DNA of 64,000 nt from Candidatus Uabimicrobium amorphum (lineage in GTDB: Bacteria > Planctomycetota > Uabimicrobiia > Uabimicrobiales > Uabimicrobiaceae), in NCBI RefSeq assembly GCF_009002475.1, contig NZ_AP019860.1, positions 3,038,001 through 3,102,000 on the forward strand. The letters run 5' to 3'. The notes beneath the pieces are model-generated. The model saw nothing but the letters and a program-made list of their open reading frames with translations. It made no database searches and had not been told where the DNA came from. This document shows, one piece after another, positions 8,508-20,152 of this stretch. Positions within the stretch are counted from its first letter, which is position 1. Each line of letters opens with the position of its first letter. Position numbers and translations under genes: made by a program.

Positions 8508-8528
8508 TAGAAAGTGTCGTCAATTAAA
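8508..8528 (+). repeat. Degenerate solo copy of the MITE terminal repeat
   Basis: Bases 8508-8528 match the left terminal repeat of the element at 8224 and its next base at 17 of 21 positions, in direct orientation (TAG...GTGTC.TCAATTAAA). It ends 44 bp before the histidine kinase start and may be the scar of a second, decayed insertion. Confidence 0.5.
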
Positions 8529-8572
8529 TAAATTTTCTTTTGGGTGGGATCCATACTAACAAGGAAAAAGGT

Positions 8573-11560
8573 ATGTCGATAAAACTGAAGCTTGTTTGTA
8601 GCTTTCTGTTGATTGTGTTGTTGTCTTTGTGGGTTGGTTCTATGAACATCAACCATCAGCAACAAACTGCAGCGAAATTCAAACAAATCACGGCGGAAAC
8701 AACCGCAGAAATTATCGCTTTAAATCAAATGAACTTTTATGTATTTTCCGTGATAAAAGATACACTAAAAATTCTAGTGATAGAAGTCTCAGCACACAAA
8801 ACTCTCCGTAGTGAACAACAGCAAAAAATCCATTCGATCTACAGTATAAATAAAAATTTTATTGAATGGTCGCAAAAACTGAAAAACTCCATTACCAATA
8901 AAGCGCACCAAGAAATGTATATGCGAACTGTAAAACAAGGAGAAAAAATATTTGCGATCTGTTTACAGGTTATTTCTGAGCGTAGTACCCCTGATAAAGT
9001 CTTGCAATTTAAAAAAGAATTACAAGACTTGGAAAATAACTTTCAAAACTCCGTAAATCAGATAACCCAAATCAACCTAAACAACTTTGTGCGTGGAGAT
9101 ACGGAAGCAAAAGTACTTATTGACAAAAGTGTTACATACGGCATTTTGGGAATCATATTGACGACTTTTATTGCCGTGGTTTTGGCTTTATTTTTATACA
9201 AGGGAATTATAACCCCCATTAATTCGCTGAAAAAAGGAACACAACAAATTGCCAAAGAAAATTTTAGCCACTCGATTACCATAGAGTCATGGGACGAGTT
9301 TGCGGAGCTTGCCCAAGCGTTCAATCATATGGCGCGCATGCTAGAAAATCATCGCAAAAGAATTCATGAGCACACAAAAATTATTAGGAGTAAAAACCAA
9401 GATTTGGCAGAAGCCCTACAGCACAAAACCGAATTTTTAGCAAATATGAGCCATGAGTTACGAACGCCACTAAATGCCATGATTGGTTATACAACAATTA
9501 CCTTAAAAGCTCTAAAAAACAAAATAGAAGGACGTCATTTACAAAATTTGCAATTTTCTCAACAAGCAGCCAAAACACTTTTACACCTCATTAACGACAT
9601 TCTCGATTTTTCTAGAATAGAAACCGGAAAAGTTCGTATCACTCCTAAAACAGTAAACCTCAGAGAGGTAATCGAAGATTGTGCCATCACCACAAGAGGT
9701 ATGTTGGTGAATAAACCAGTGAAATTAGAAATGGAACTATTCTCCAATATCCCTAAAATAAAAAGTGATCGCACAAAAATAGAGCAAATCTTACGCAATC
9801 TTTTGAACAACTCTGCAAAATTTACCAAAGAAGGTAAAATACAAATTCGCGCTACATACATGAGAAATAAAGACTCTATTTACCTCGAAATAGAAGATAC
9901 AGGCTGTGGCATTCCCAAAGAAAATATTGACAATGTATTTGAAGTATTCACTCAAGTAGATAGCTCGACAAAAAAATCATTTAGTGGATCTGGACTTGGT
10001 TTGGCGATTGCAAAAAAACTATGCAATATGTTGGGAATTGAAATAGGTGTACACAGTGAAATTGACCGCGGAAGTATTTTTTGGTTGGTAATCCCCACAC
10101 AGTTTTTTAATACCGAAAAAATAGAAGACGCAACCACCGCTCCGCAAATGCCCGTATTCAAAGAAGTTTTTGAAAGACCACAACACGCACAAAATCTCTC
10201 TCCAAAAAACAACAAAGCGGTTTTACATAACAGTCAAAGTGTTCACAACAATGTGGAAAATACGCCTCACACAGATACGGCCTTAGACTGCCGCGCGGAC
10301 AATAAAATTGAAAATGATCCGAAAATAGAGAATAGTCAAAAGGAAAACAAACGCACAACAAATCAACAAACAAATATCGTCACAGAAAAAAAACAAAAAT
10401 TGGCTATTGGGCAAAAAGATGTTATGATGCAAAATGTATGGGTCGGTTGCATCGTACAAAAAGAAACTTTTCAAACATTAAAAGAACTACTTGATGACTT
10501 GCCAATGGTCCTTGAACATATTGAAAGCGTAGATTCATTAATAGAATCGACAAACATGCAAACGCTGTGGGCAATCATTGTTGAATCAGACTGTGTTGGT
10601 TTTGAACATTTGATGCGTGTAAAAAATCACGAAAAAATAAAAAAAATCCCGGTTATTATGTGTAGCAAAGATCAGAGATCTGTAAAAAGCTGGGGGAAAA
10701 TCGAACACATAACAAAACCAATTGATGAAGAGCAACTTGTAGACGTTTTAGCAAATGTAAATAAGAACAACAGTAGCGAAATTCTTGTTGTAGATGATGA
10801 TAAAAACTGCCATACTATATATAGAAATATTATTGAAAGCCTGGGATACAACTATCATATGGCAACGAGCAGTGTTGACGCTCTAGAGTATTTGCAAAAT
10901 AAAAAAAATCCTTTAGTTTGCATCGTAAATTTATTGCTGCCTGCGGGAAATGGTTTCAAATTAGTGGATAGTTTACGTAACACCCAAAATTGGCGTAAAA
11001 TCCCCATCGTTGTTACTATAGATAAGGATCTATCTGCGGAGCAACAACAGCGCTTGGAAAAAGGTTCCTATTTGCTTTTGCAGAAAGACAATTTTGAAGA
11101 CTTAAAGAAAAACGTACGCACAGTCATTAATGACATCGAAACTGCGCGTACCAGCACGATTCTCGTTGTTGATGACAACAACATGAATTTGGATTTAGCC
11201 TCCGGGGTATGCCAAGATGCAGGATACACAGTTTACAAAGCATCCTCGGCCAAAGAAGGCATTCGTATCTGCACAGATTACCGACCAGACTGTGTGGTCA
11301 TGGACTTAGCAATGCCAGGCATGGACGGGTTTGAAGCAACACGCATACTCAAAAAAAATCCACAGACTGCTGATATACCAATCATTGCGTGCAGTGCATT
11401 TGCCATGGATGAATTTCGCAAACGTGCTTTTCAAGCAGGATGCTGTAATTTTATTGTAAAGCCAATTAGCCCAGAAACATTTATAACACAAGTAAAAAAA
11501 AGTATAATAACCGACCAAATAAGAAGGATGCGTAATGAAACAGATTTTGTTGGTAGATGA
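8573..11560 (+). CDS. Hybrid sensor histidine kinase with three receiver-like domains
   Basis: A 995-aa membrane kinase. The ATG at 8573 follows an aaggaaaaa Shine-Dalgarno; an in-frame TTG at 8540 is less likely. TM1 lies at about 6-24. A periplasmic helical sensor follows to about 195, then TM2 (ILGIILTTFIAVVLALFLY) and HAMP (about 220-275). HisKA contains His294 in NMSHELRTP. The ATPase domain has NLLNNSAKF, DTGCGIP and SGSGLGLAI (to about 515). After a low-complexity linker come three receiver-like domains. The first (about 625-740) lacks the acidic pocket. The second has VVDDD but Asn786 (VNLLLP) at the phospho-acceptor position. The third is canonical, with Asp911 (VMDLAMPGMDG). It overlaps the next gene by 26 bp. 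Confidence 0.93.
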   Translation: MSIKLKLVCSFLLIVLLSLWVGSMNINHQQQTAAKFKQITAETTAEIIALNQMNFYVFSVIKDTLKILVIEVSAHKTLRSEQQQKIHSIYSINKNFIEWSQKLKNSITNKAHQEMYMRTVKQGEKIFAICLQVISERSTPDKVLQFKKELQDLENNFQNSVNQITQINLNNFVRGDTEAKVLIDKSVTYGILGIILTTFIAVVLALFLYKGIITPINSLKKGTQQIAKENFSHSITIESWDEFAELAQAFNHMARMLENHRKRIHEHTKIIRSKNQDLAEALQHKTEFLANMSHELRTPLNAMIGYTTITLKALKNKIEGRHLQNLQFSQQAAKTLLHLINDILDFSRIETGKVRITPKTVNLREVIEDCAITTRGMLVNKPVKLEMELFSNIPKIKSDRTKIEQILRNLLNNSAKFTKEGKIQIRATYMRNKDSIYLEIEDTGCGIPKENIDNVFEVFTQVDSSTKKSFSGSGLGLAIAKKLCNMLGIEIGVHSEIDRGSIFWLVIPTQFFNTEKIEDATTAPQMPVFKEVFERPQHAQNLSPKNNKAVLHNSQSVHNNVENTPHTDTALDCRADNKIENDPKIENSQKENKRTTNQQTNIVTEKKQKLAIGQKDVMMQNVWVGCIVQKETFQTLKELLDDLPMVLEHIESVDSLIESTNMQTLWAIIVESDCVGFEHLMRVKNHEKIKKIPVIMCSKDQRSVKSWGKIEHITKPIDEEQLVDVLANVNKNNSSEILVVDDDKNCHTIYRNIIESLGYNYHMATSSVDALEYLQNKKNPLVCIVNLLLPAGNGFKLVDSLRNTQNWRKIPIVVTIDKDLSAEQQQRLEKGSYLLLQKDNFEDLKKNVRTVINDIETARTSTILVVDDNNMNLDLASGVCQDAGYTVYKASSAKEGIRICTDYRPDCVVMDLAMPGMDGFEATRILKKNPQTADIPIIACSAFAMDEFRKRAFQAGCCNFIVKPISPETFITQVKKSIITDQIRRMRNETDFVGR

Positions 11561-11900
11561 CTCGGAAGATGTATTGTTTCTTGTACCAGCAATACTTGAA
11601 GAGATGTACGAAGTACACACCGCAACTAATTTTAGTGATGTGAACCGCTGTATTTCTTCACAAGAGATAGATCTTATACTCATGGATGTCAACATGCCTA
11701 CTCTGCAAGGCGACAAAATGACAGAAATGCTAAAAATGTGTAAACAATCACAGGAAATTCCCGTTGTTCTTTTTTCTGCCATGGACGCCGATGACTTAGA
11801 GGAAAAGGTCGAACAAGTGGGAGCAGACGGTTACATTTGCAAAACTTTAGACGACGAACTGCTTCAAGTTCGAGTCAAACGCTTTTTCGAGAAAGAATAA
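11535..11900 (+). CDS. Single-domain response regulator
   Basis: A 121-aa stand-alone receiver of CheY/Spo0F type. It has the acidic pair Asp8-Asp9 (LLVDDSED), phospho-acceptor Asp51 (LILMDVNMP), a Ser at the Thr/Ser switch position (VVLFSAMDADD) and the conserved Lys in YICKTLDDE. There is no output domain, so it should relay phosphate or act by protein contact. The start ATG lies inside the end of the hybrid kinase gene and has an aagaagg Shine-Dalgarno. The Ser/Thr kinase gene begins 2 bp after its stop. The three genes form one transcription unit in which His-Asp and Ser/Thr signalling meet. Confidence 0.93.
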   Translation: MKQILLVDDSEDVLFLVPAILEEMYEVHTATNFSDVNRCISSQEIDLILMDVNMPTLQGDKMTEMLKMCKQSQEIPVVLFSAMDADDLEEKVEQVGADGYICKTLDDELLQVRVKRFFEKE

Positions 11901-11902
11901 AC

Positions 11903-13366
11903 ATGATTCATCGAACGTTTGACGATTTTACAATCCTAAAGTTACTAGGCGCTGGAAATATGGGGGAAGTATACTTAGCACAGCAAAACTCCTTAGCACG
12001 ACAAGTTGCCATAAAAATTATGACCAAACACCCCTCGAATTCTAACGAAAATTTTGAACGTTTTATGCGTGAAGCGAGAATAGCCGCTTCCCTACATCAC
12101 CCGAATATCACAGCAGTATATGCCGTAGGATCTCAAAATAACTTTGCCTACATCGCCATGGAGTATATCGATGGGACGTCTCTTGATGAATACATAAATA
12201 AAAAATTGATGCCACAAGAAGAGGCACTCAAAATATTGCTACAACTCTGTGAGGGATTAAATACCGCACTTAAAGGTAACATAATCCATCGCGACATAAA
12301 GCCTGCCAATATAATAATAGACAAGAACAATAATATAAAAATAACCGACTTCGGTTTGTCAAAGCGCACCGATGGTGGTATGGACATAACGAAAACAGGT
12401 ATGATTTTGGGATCTCCTGGATACATGAGTCCAGAACAGGCAATAGGAAAAAAAGTAGATTTTCGTGCCGACATATATTCTCTAGGGGCAACTTTTTATC
12501 AAATGTTAACACAGCGGATGCCTTTTTCAGCCGACACCATCGCCGATATGATTTACAAACATCGTTTTGAAAAAGTAAATTCACCGCGAAACTTCAACCC
12601 AAATCTTGACGATGAAGTGTGTTTTATTATTGCAAAAATGTTACGCAAAGAACCCGAACAACGCTATCAAAGCTACGAAGAAATTATCGGAGATATAGAA
12701 GCATTTTTTGTCAACAAAAACGTAATGTCCACTGGAAAAATCGATGCCAAGGAAATCTATAACAATTTCCGTATGAAGAAACGTGGTTTTTCCAGCATGT
12801 TTTCTTCTCAAGGTACACTGAGAAAAACGCAGCGTAGGTCAGCTCCTCTTAAAAGAAGTTTTACCACTCGTAGGGTTCAAAGAGATATATTAGAAAAAGA
12901 AGCCAACGCCAAAAAAGATTTGGAAGAAAAAAAACAGCAACCTACATCAACTTCACCACACAGCAATTTGGTGACAAACTCCATGATGATAGAAACATTT
13001 TCCTCCAAAGATCAAGGTTTTTTAGAACACCTAGTGAAACAAGGTATGTTAACACCAGAACAGGCACAACATGCAAAAATTTTGCAAGATACCTTGAATC
13101 GAAAAGTTGGACAAATTTGCATTGAATTAGAATTTTTAACAGAAGATGACGTCAATATGATTTTGCAACTGCAAAAAAGTAGTGGCAAATACTTTGGAGA
13201 TATTACCGTAAAAGAAGGCCTTATGACCTATGAAGAATTTCAAGCTGTTTTACAAAAACAGTCAGATAGTTACGTTGATATGTACAAAGTACTTCTGTAT
13301 GATAACGTTTTACCTGACGAGATCTTACAACAACAGTACAAATTATTTTTGGGAGATTTAGTCTAG
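11903..13366 (+). CDS. Ser/Thr protein kinase with C-terminal GspE/PilB N-domain-like region
   Basis: A 487-aa cytoplasmic kinase; I see no transmembrane helix. The ATG at 11903 fits the family start (IHRTFDDFTILKLLGAGNMGEVYLA). Catalytic motifs are complete: VAIKIM Lys, HRDIKPANI with Asp131, DFG Asp149 and a GSPGYMSPEQ activation segment. After a basic linker (about 285-375), the last 115 residues contain repeated helical units with MLTPEQAQHA, FLTEDDVNMIL and LMTYEEFQAVLQ. These recall the N-terminal MshEN/GspE-N modules of type II secretion and type IV pilus ATPases, which bind nucleotides (resemblance by eye). The gene follows the response regulator directly, suggesting that the two-component module controls or receives input from it. 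Confidence 0.9.
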   Translation: MIHRTFDDFTILKLLGAGNMGEVYLAQQNSLARQVAIKIMTKHPSNSNENFERFMREARIAASLHHPNITAVYAVGSQNNFAYIAMEYIDGTSLDEYINKKLMPQEEALKILLQLCEGLNTALKGNIIHRDIKPANIIIDKNNNIKITDFGLSKRTDGGMDITKTGMILGSPGYMSPEQAIGKKVDFRADIYSLGATFYQMLTQRMPFSADTIADMIYKHRFEKVNSPRNFNPNLDDEVCFIIAKMLRKEPEQRYQSYEEIIGDIEAFFVNKNVMSTGKIDAKEIYNNFRMKKRGFSSMFSSQGTLRKTQRRSAPLKRSFTTRRVQRDILEKEANAKKDLEEKKQQPTSTSPHSNLVTNSMMIETFSSKDQGFLEHLVKQGMLTPEQAQHAKILQDTLNRKVGQICIELEFLTEDDVNMILQLQKSSGKYFGDITVKEGLMTYEEFQAVLQKQSDSYVDMYKVLLYDNVLPDEILQQQYKLFLGDLV

Positions 13367-13382
13367 TTGCAGTGAGATGCGA

Positions 13383-13400
13383 TCAAGGGCATGCCCTTGA
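13383..13400. repeat. 18-bp near-perfect palindrome
   Basis: TCAAGGGC-AT-GCCCTTGA lies 16 bp after the kinase stop and before the lipoprotein gene. It could be a weak terminator or an operator. A few A residues rather than a T-run follow on the plus strand. Confidence 0.45.
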
Positions 13401-13445
13401 CAAATAAAAAAGATTGTTTTATTTTTTTATACAAGGAAGAATACA

Positions 13446-13946
13446 GTGAAATACTTATCTATTTTTTTTATTCTCTTTCTGTATGGTTGTGGTGGAACAA
13501 GAGAATATCGTTTACAAGAACCACAAGAAATCCCCATTGAGAAAACGTTACCGGGATATGTGAACCTCAAAGTTTTTTCTCCCCCTAAATACCAAGATAA
13601 CTTAGGGCTATACAAGTACAATGTACAGTTGAAAGAAGCCATCACCAAACAATATGAATTTAGTTTGCAAAAACTTTTTGAAGGTGGTTTAAAAGAAAAA
13701 CGTACGGAAACTAACATTCATGTAACGAGTTTAGATACGTCTATATTTCCTATATCCGGCTTGGTAATTGATATTCGCGTATTTCTTAAAATTGAAATTT
13801 TTGACGCAAATATGGGAAAATTAAAGACCCTAAAGATTTATGGTTTTGGTTCGGCGGAAGATGGGAATAAAGCCTTACAGAAAGCTGTGGCAAATTCTTT
13901 CCACCAGCTAATCCCTACAGTAGAAGAATTATTTATCCGCTCTTAA
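13446..13946 (+). CDS. Lipoprotein of unknown function
   Basis: A 166-aa protein starting at GTG 13446 behind the Shine-Dalgarno caaggaagaa. It has a lipoprotein signal peptide with lipobox LYGC (Cys15), so it should be anchored in a membrane. The mature part predicts as mixed alpha/beta (YVNLKVFSPPKYQDNLGLYKYN, ISGLVIDIRVFLKIEIFDANMGKL). This recalls small outer-membrane-assembly lipoproteins with an LptE-like or DUF4136-like plan, but I cannot assign a family. It is separated from its neighbours by a palindrome upstream and a hairpin downstream, so it is probably monocistronic. Confidence 0.75.
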   Translation: MKYLSIFFILFLYGCGGTREYRLQEPQEIPIEKTLPGYVNLKVFSPPKYQDNLGLYKYNVQLKEAITKQYEFSLQKLFEGGLKEKRTETNIHVTSLDTSIFPISGLVIDIRVFLKIEIFDANMGKLKTLKIYGFGSAEDGNKALQKAVANSFHQLIPTVEELFIRS

Positions 13947-13975
13947 ATTTACTAGTGCGGTTTGAAATATTGTAG

Positions 13976-17224
<3,249 letters not shown>

Positions 17225-17307
17225 TGACCTGTACTACCCGATCTCGAACGAAAAGGATTTACTCTTTTGAGAAAAATAACCGCCTCGTAACAAGCGAATT
17301 TCAATAA

Positions 17308-17339
17308 ACAAAAGATTCTTCTGGAGAAGAATCTTTTGT
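17308..17339. terminator. Bidirectional-type terminator hairpin
   Basis: ACAAAAGATTCTTCT at 17308-17322 is perfectly complementary to 17325-17339, giving a 15-bp stem with T-rich and A-rich outer ends. It lies 83 bp after the PATAN protein stop. Confidence 0.85.
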
Positions 17340-17389
17340 AAACATTAAGAACTTTAATAGAGATAAACTCTTTTGCTTGCTGATTTTTT

Positions 17390-17413
17390 GGGATTGGAAT
17401 CGGAATCGGAATC
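17390..17413. repeat. Hexanucleotide tract (GGAATC)3
   Basis: Three exact GGAATC copies are preceded by a degenerate GGATT unit. It belongs to the same style of intergenic six-base tracts as those at 27884 and 38213. Confidence 0.7.
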
Positions 17414-17707
17414 AAGAGCGTTTCTTGTCACTCACTAGTACAAGGCGAAGAATTAGATTTATCTATCGATAAAATTCACTTTACATTGTATTGCTGGGCA
17501 ATGTATAATAAATAAAAAGTGCTTTTGTTATTGGCAAGAGGTCTAAAAGTTACTACAAATAGGCTTTTGCCAGTAATAATTAAAAATAAAACCTTTGTAA
17601 ATATAAGTATTTTGTTGTATGGATTTGCATTATCAACTTATTGTTATTACAAGATTCTATTTTCGACGCAATAAAACTTATGATAGTTGTAAATAAATTA
17701 TGTATTG

Positions 17708-17736
17708 TTGACACTTTTTGTAATATTTGTTAGTAT
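17708..17736 (+). promoter_or_regulatory. Sigma-70-type promoter of the MglA/Roadblock operon
   Basis: A perfect -35 TTGACA (17708-17713), a 17-bp spacer and a -10 TAGTAT (17731-17736). Transcription would start near 17743, leaving a leader of about 75 bases before the first gene. Confidence 0.75.
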
Positions 17737-17783
17737 GGCGAAAAATGATATTTTGGCAGCTATTTACAATAACATTTTCGCCA
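17736..17783 (+). promoter_or_regulatory. Inverted repeat spanning the MglA operon start site
   Basis: TGGCGAAAAATG (17736-17747) is complementary to CATTTTCGCCA (17773-17783) with one bulged A and a 25-base spacer. It overlaps the end of the -10 and the predicted start site, so it could be an operator (two half-sites about 36 bp apart) or a leader hairpin. Confidence 0.5.
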
Positions 17784-17817
17784 ATAAATCGAATTTCCAT
17801 TTAAGGTTTTTTGTATT

Positions 17818-18906
17818 ATGCAATTTTGGGGTTGGAAAAAAAGTCCAGAAGATACTGTAAAAGAATCTCCAACAGTTGAAACTTATTGTACAGTAGTCAA
17901 ATCTTTACAAACAAAAGGCGATGTAGCAAAAGCGTGGGAGTTTGTAGAACAAGCAAAACAAAAATTTCCAAGATCGAAAGAAGTTTCAGATTTGTACGTG
18001 ACATTGGCAAAAAACAAGTGGCGTCCAGAAATTGAACGTCTAAAAAAGCTAATTTCACAGGGAACGAACTCCGTTGCACTTGTTCAGCTAGCTGAAATTT
18101 ATAAAGAGTTAGGCGAAGAAGAAGAGGCCTTATCACTATGTGTAAAAGCGATAGAAACAAATGATAAGGATGATATACCACATCTTATAGTTGGTCAAAT
18201 TCGTATAGAACGTTTTTACAAAGACTTTTTTGAAAAAGATGGTCTTCTTGCTCGCGAACACTTGGAAAGATCAGTAGAAATAAATCCTCAAAATTACAAA
18301 GCGTTGATAGCTCTAGCCAAATTTTACATACAAATTGGTGCTTTGAAAAAAGCCGAACAAAAATTGCGAGATATTCTGAGGTTTGCACCTGAAGATGAGA
18401 ACATTAAAAGTTTAAATGCCATCATATCCGATCTAGAAAAACCAAGCATTGAAGATGTCGACTTTCTACTGACAACTGTAGAACAAGACAGATGTTTGTT
18501 TTATAGTTTAGATGGTGGGCGTAGTCAAAAACGGGAAATGGTTCTCTCACCGGATATCTTTCAAAATGCCTTGGATTCACTACATTCTATAACAGATGTA
18601 CTATGTCTTCTTGTTTGTGATGAGGAAGGTACTCTAATTGCTCACTATGCAAGAGAAAACGTAGATTTCAACATATACTATGAGGTAACCTCTTGTATAT
18701 ATCAAAATGTGCAAAATTCTACAAGACATATGGACATAGGTAAATTTCAGAGAAGTGAAGTTTCAGGCCCGTTTGGATGTATTCAAATGATCGCAGCAGA
18801 TAATATTTTATACACTGCCTTCGGATCATCTGAAAGTCGAAGCAAAACTGTGTACCAAGAACTACAAAATTTTGTGTCTAAAATTCCAATCATTCACGGT
18901 AGTTAG
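17818..18906 (+). CDS. TPR protein with C-terminal Roadblock/LC7-like domain
   Basis: First gene of the MglA operon, 362 aa, apparently cytoplasmic. Residues about 20-215 form TPR-like helices, including ALVQLAEIYKELGEEEEALSLCVKAI and ALIALAKFYIQIGALKKAEQKL. Residues about 240-360 look like a Roadblock/LC7 domain: LDSLHSITDVLCLLVCDEEGTLIAHY, a central helix, FGCIQMIAADNILYTAFG and a terminal helix. Roadblock proteins such as MglB act on MglA-type GTPases, so this may link the GTPase to a TPR partner (inference). The upstream leader has a strong promoter. The next gene begins 33 bp downstream. Confidence 0.85.
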   Translation: MQFWGWKKSPEDTVKESPTVETYCTVVKSLQTKGDVAKAWEFVEQAKQKFPRSKEVSDLYVTLAKNKWRPEIERLKKLISQGTNSVALVQLAEIYKELGEEEEALSLCVKAIETNDKDDIPHLIVGQIRIERFYKDFFEKDGLLAREHLERSVEINPQNYKALIALAKFYIQIGALKKAEQKLRDILRFAPEDENIKSLNAIISDLEKPSIEDVDFLLTTVEQDRCLFYSLDGGRSQKREMVLSPDIFQNALDSLHSITDVLCLLVCDEEGTLIAHYARENVDFNIYYEVTSCIYQNVQNSTRHMDIGKFQRSEVSGPFGCIQMIAADNILYTAFGSSESRSKTVYQELQNFVSKIPIIHGS

Positions 18907-18939
18907 TGGTATTTTGTTTGGCAAATTGGGGATAGTATT

Positions 18940-19299
18940 ATGATGCAAAAAATTTTGCAGCAACTCAATCAAGAAGTTGGTGTAAAGGGAAGTATGATAG
19001 TCGAGCAAGACGGTTTACCAGCCGTTACTGAATTAGGTAAAGAGTTAGATGGAGAAATTGTCGCCGCTATGGCTTCTAGTACTATCCGCTCCACCAAAAG
19101 AGCACTCCAACTACTAAATCAATCTAAGTTTGATCGTATTATTTTAATGGCAGCACATGGAAGAATGGTTTTTGTTGATTTAGATCCTGCTCCTGCTATA
19201 CTACTAGCTGTAACAGATAAAAATATCAACATCGATCTGACGATTCTTGCAATTGATGGAGCAGCCATAAGAATTAAAAATTTACTAATGAAAAAGTGA
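18940..19299 (+). CDS. Roadblock/LC7 domain protein (MglB-like)
   Basis: A 119-aa single-domain Roadblock/LC7 protein. It opens with KILQQLNQEVGVKGSMIVEQDGLPAV (helix plus the strand pair typical of MglB). A helix of small residues follows (EIVAAMASSTIRSTKRALQLL), then the strand pair RIILMAAHGRMVFVDLDPAPAILLAVTD and a final helix. The MglB family includes the GTPase-activating partner of MglA in Myxococcus. The gene is followed directly by the GTPase gene, and the spacing of the MglA start (20 bp after this stop) suggests co-translation. It is the best candidate for the GAP in this operon. Confidence 0.88.
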   Translation: MMQKILQQLNQEVGVKGSMIVEQDGLPAVTELGKELDGEIVAAMASSTIRSTKRALQLLNQSKFDRIILMAAHGRMVFVDLDPAPAILLAVTDKNINIDLTILAIDGAAIRIKNLLMKK

Positions 19300-19319
19300 T
19301 ATATGGGGGAAGGCTGGAT

Positions 19320-20090
19320 ATGGTCCAGTTTAATTTTTTCCGAAGAGAAGTAAACTGTAAAATAGTATACTATGGTCCTGGATTATCAGGGAAAACAACG
19401 AATTTGGAAGTAGTTCACCAAAAAACACCTGGAAACAACCGTGGTGATCTTACTTGCATATCAACAGAACAAGACCGTACTCTATTCTTTGACTTTATGC
19501 CTATTGAACTGGGAAAAGTCGCAGGAATGAATACTAAGTTGCGTTTATTTACCGTACCAGGACAACCATTTTACAACTCCACAAGAAAGTTAGTTCTTCA
19601 AGGGGCTGACGGCGTAATTTTTGTAGCTGACAGTCAGGAAAAGAAAATTCAAGAAAATCTTGAATCTCTAAAGAATTTAGAGGAAAATTTAGCTGAGTAT
19701 GGAATTAATATTCGAGATATTCCACTGGTTATCCAATGGAACAAACGCGATATGCCAAACATTCTGGAAATCCCGGATCTCGAACGCGAAATCAACTACT
19801 TAGGTGTCCCAACTGTACCAGCAGTAGCTCCTACAGGAGAAGGTGTTTTCCCAACTCTAAAAGCTTGTGCTACAATGGTGTTATCTTCTGTTAGTAAAAA
19901 AGTGGAAAAGGCAGGGCAGCAAACTCTTACTTCGAGTTCTCCACTTCAAAAACGCACGAATCCAACGCCGATAGCCAAGACGGAAGAAAAGAAACCAACA
20001 GCTGGTTTTAACAACCAAAATAAGGCTGGTTTCAACCAAAACAAAAAGAAACCTATATTCAAAAAATTTGAAAAGAAATTCAAAAAGTAG
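19320..20090 (+). CDS. mglA: MglA-type Ras-like small GTPase with basic C-terminal tail
   Basis: A 256-aa GTPase. I chose the ATG at 19320, preceded by gggggaagg, because the family begins right at the NFFRREVNCKIVYYGPGLSGKTTN stretch; a GTG at 19296 is less likely. G1 is GPGLSGKTT (19-27). The switch region has the MglA phrase LRLFTVPGQPFYNSTRK, followed by VIFVADSQ. G4 is NKRD. Myxococcus MglA is about 195 aa and sets cell polarity. This protein adds about 60 residues rich in Lys, Asn, Phe and Gln (KAGFNQNKKKPIF, KKFEKKFKK), which could bind acidic membrane or polymers. The gene lies between Roadblock genes. Confidence 0.93.
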   Translation: MVQFNFFRREVNCKIVYYGPGLSGKTTNLEVVHQKTPGNNRGDLTCISTEQDRTLFFDFMPIELGKVAGMNTKLRLFTVPGQPFYNSTRKLVLQGADGVIFVADSQEKKIQENLESLKNLEENLAEYGINIRDIPLVIQWNKRDMPNILEIPDLEREINYLGVPTVPAVAPTGEGVFPTLKACATMVLSSVSKKVEKAGQQTLTSSSPLQKRTNPTPIAKTEEKKPTAGFNNQNKAGFNQNKKKPIFKKFEKKFKK

Positions 20091-20152
20091 TCCAATTTTG
20101 ATAAAAGCCAGAATAAACAAAATAGTAACGTTACTAAGTTGGGGTATGCTAA

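Larger units (their letters stand above)
7996..8572. other. Intergenic region with MITE and Fur-box-like site
   Basis: This 577-bp gap separates divergent genes. It holds a Fur-box-like sequence near 8088, a MITE-like element at 8224-8385, a degenerate copy of that element's end at 8508-8528, and presumably the promoters of both flanking groups. No convincing gene is present. Confidence 0.7.
17225..17817. other. 593-bp intergenic region before the MglA operon
   Basis: Contains a strong hairpin terminator (17308-17339), a GGAATC hexamer tract (17390-17413), a loose inverted repeat around 17527-17580 (TTGGCAA/TTGCCA), a sigma-70-type promoter (17708-17736) and an inverted repeat over the expected transcription start (17736-17783). 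No gene of convincing length is seen. Confidence 0.75.
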
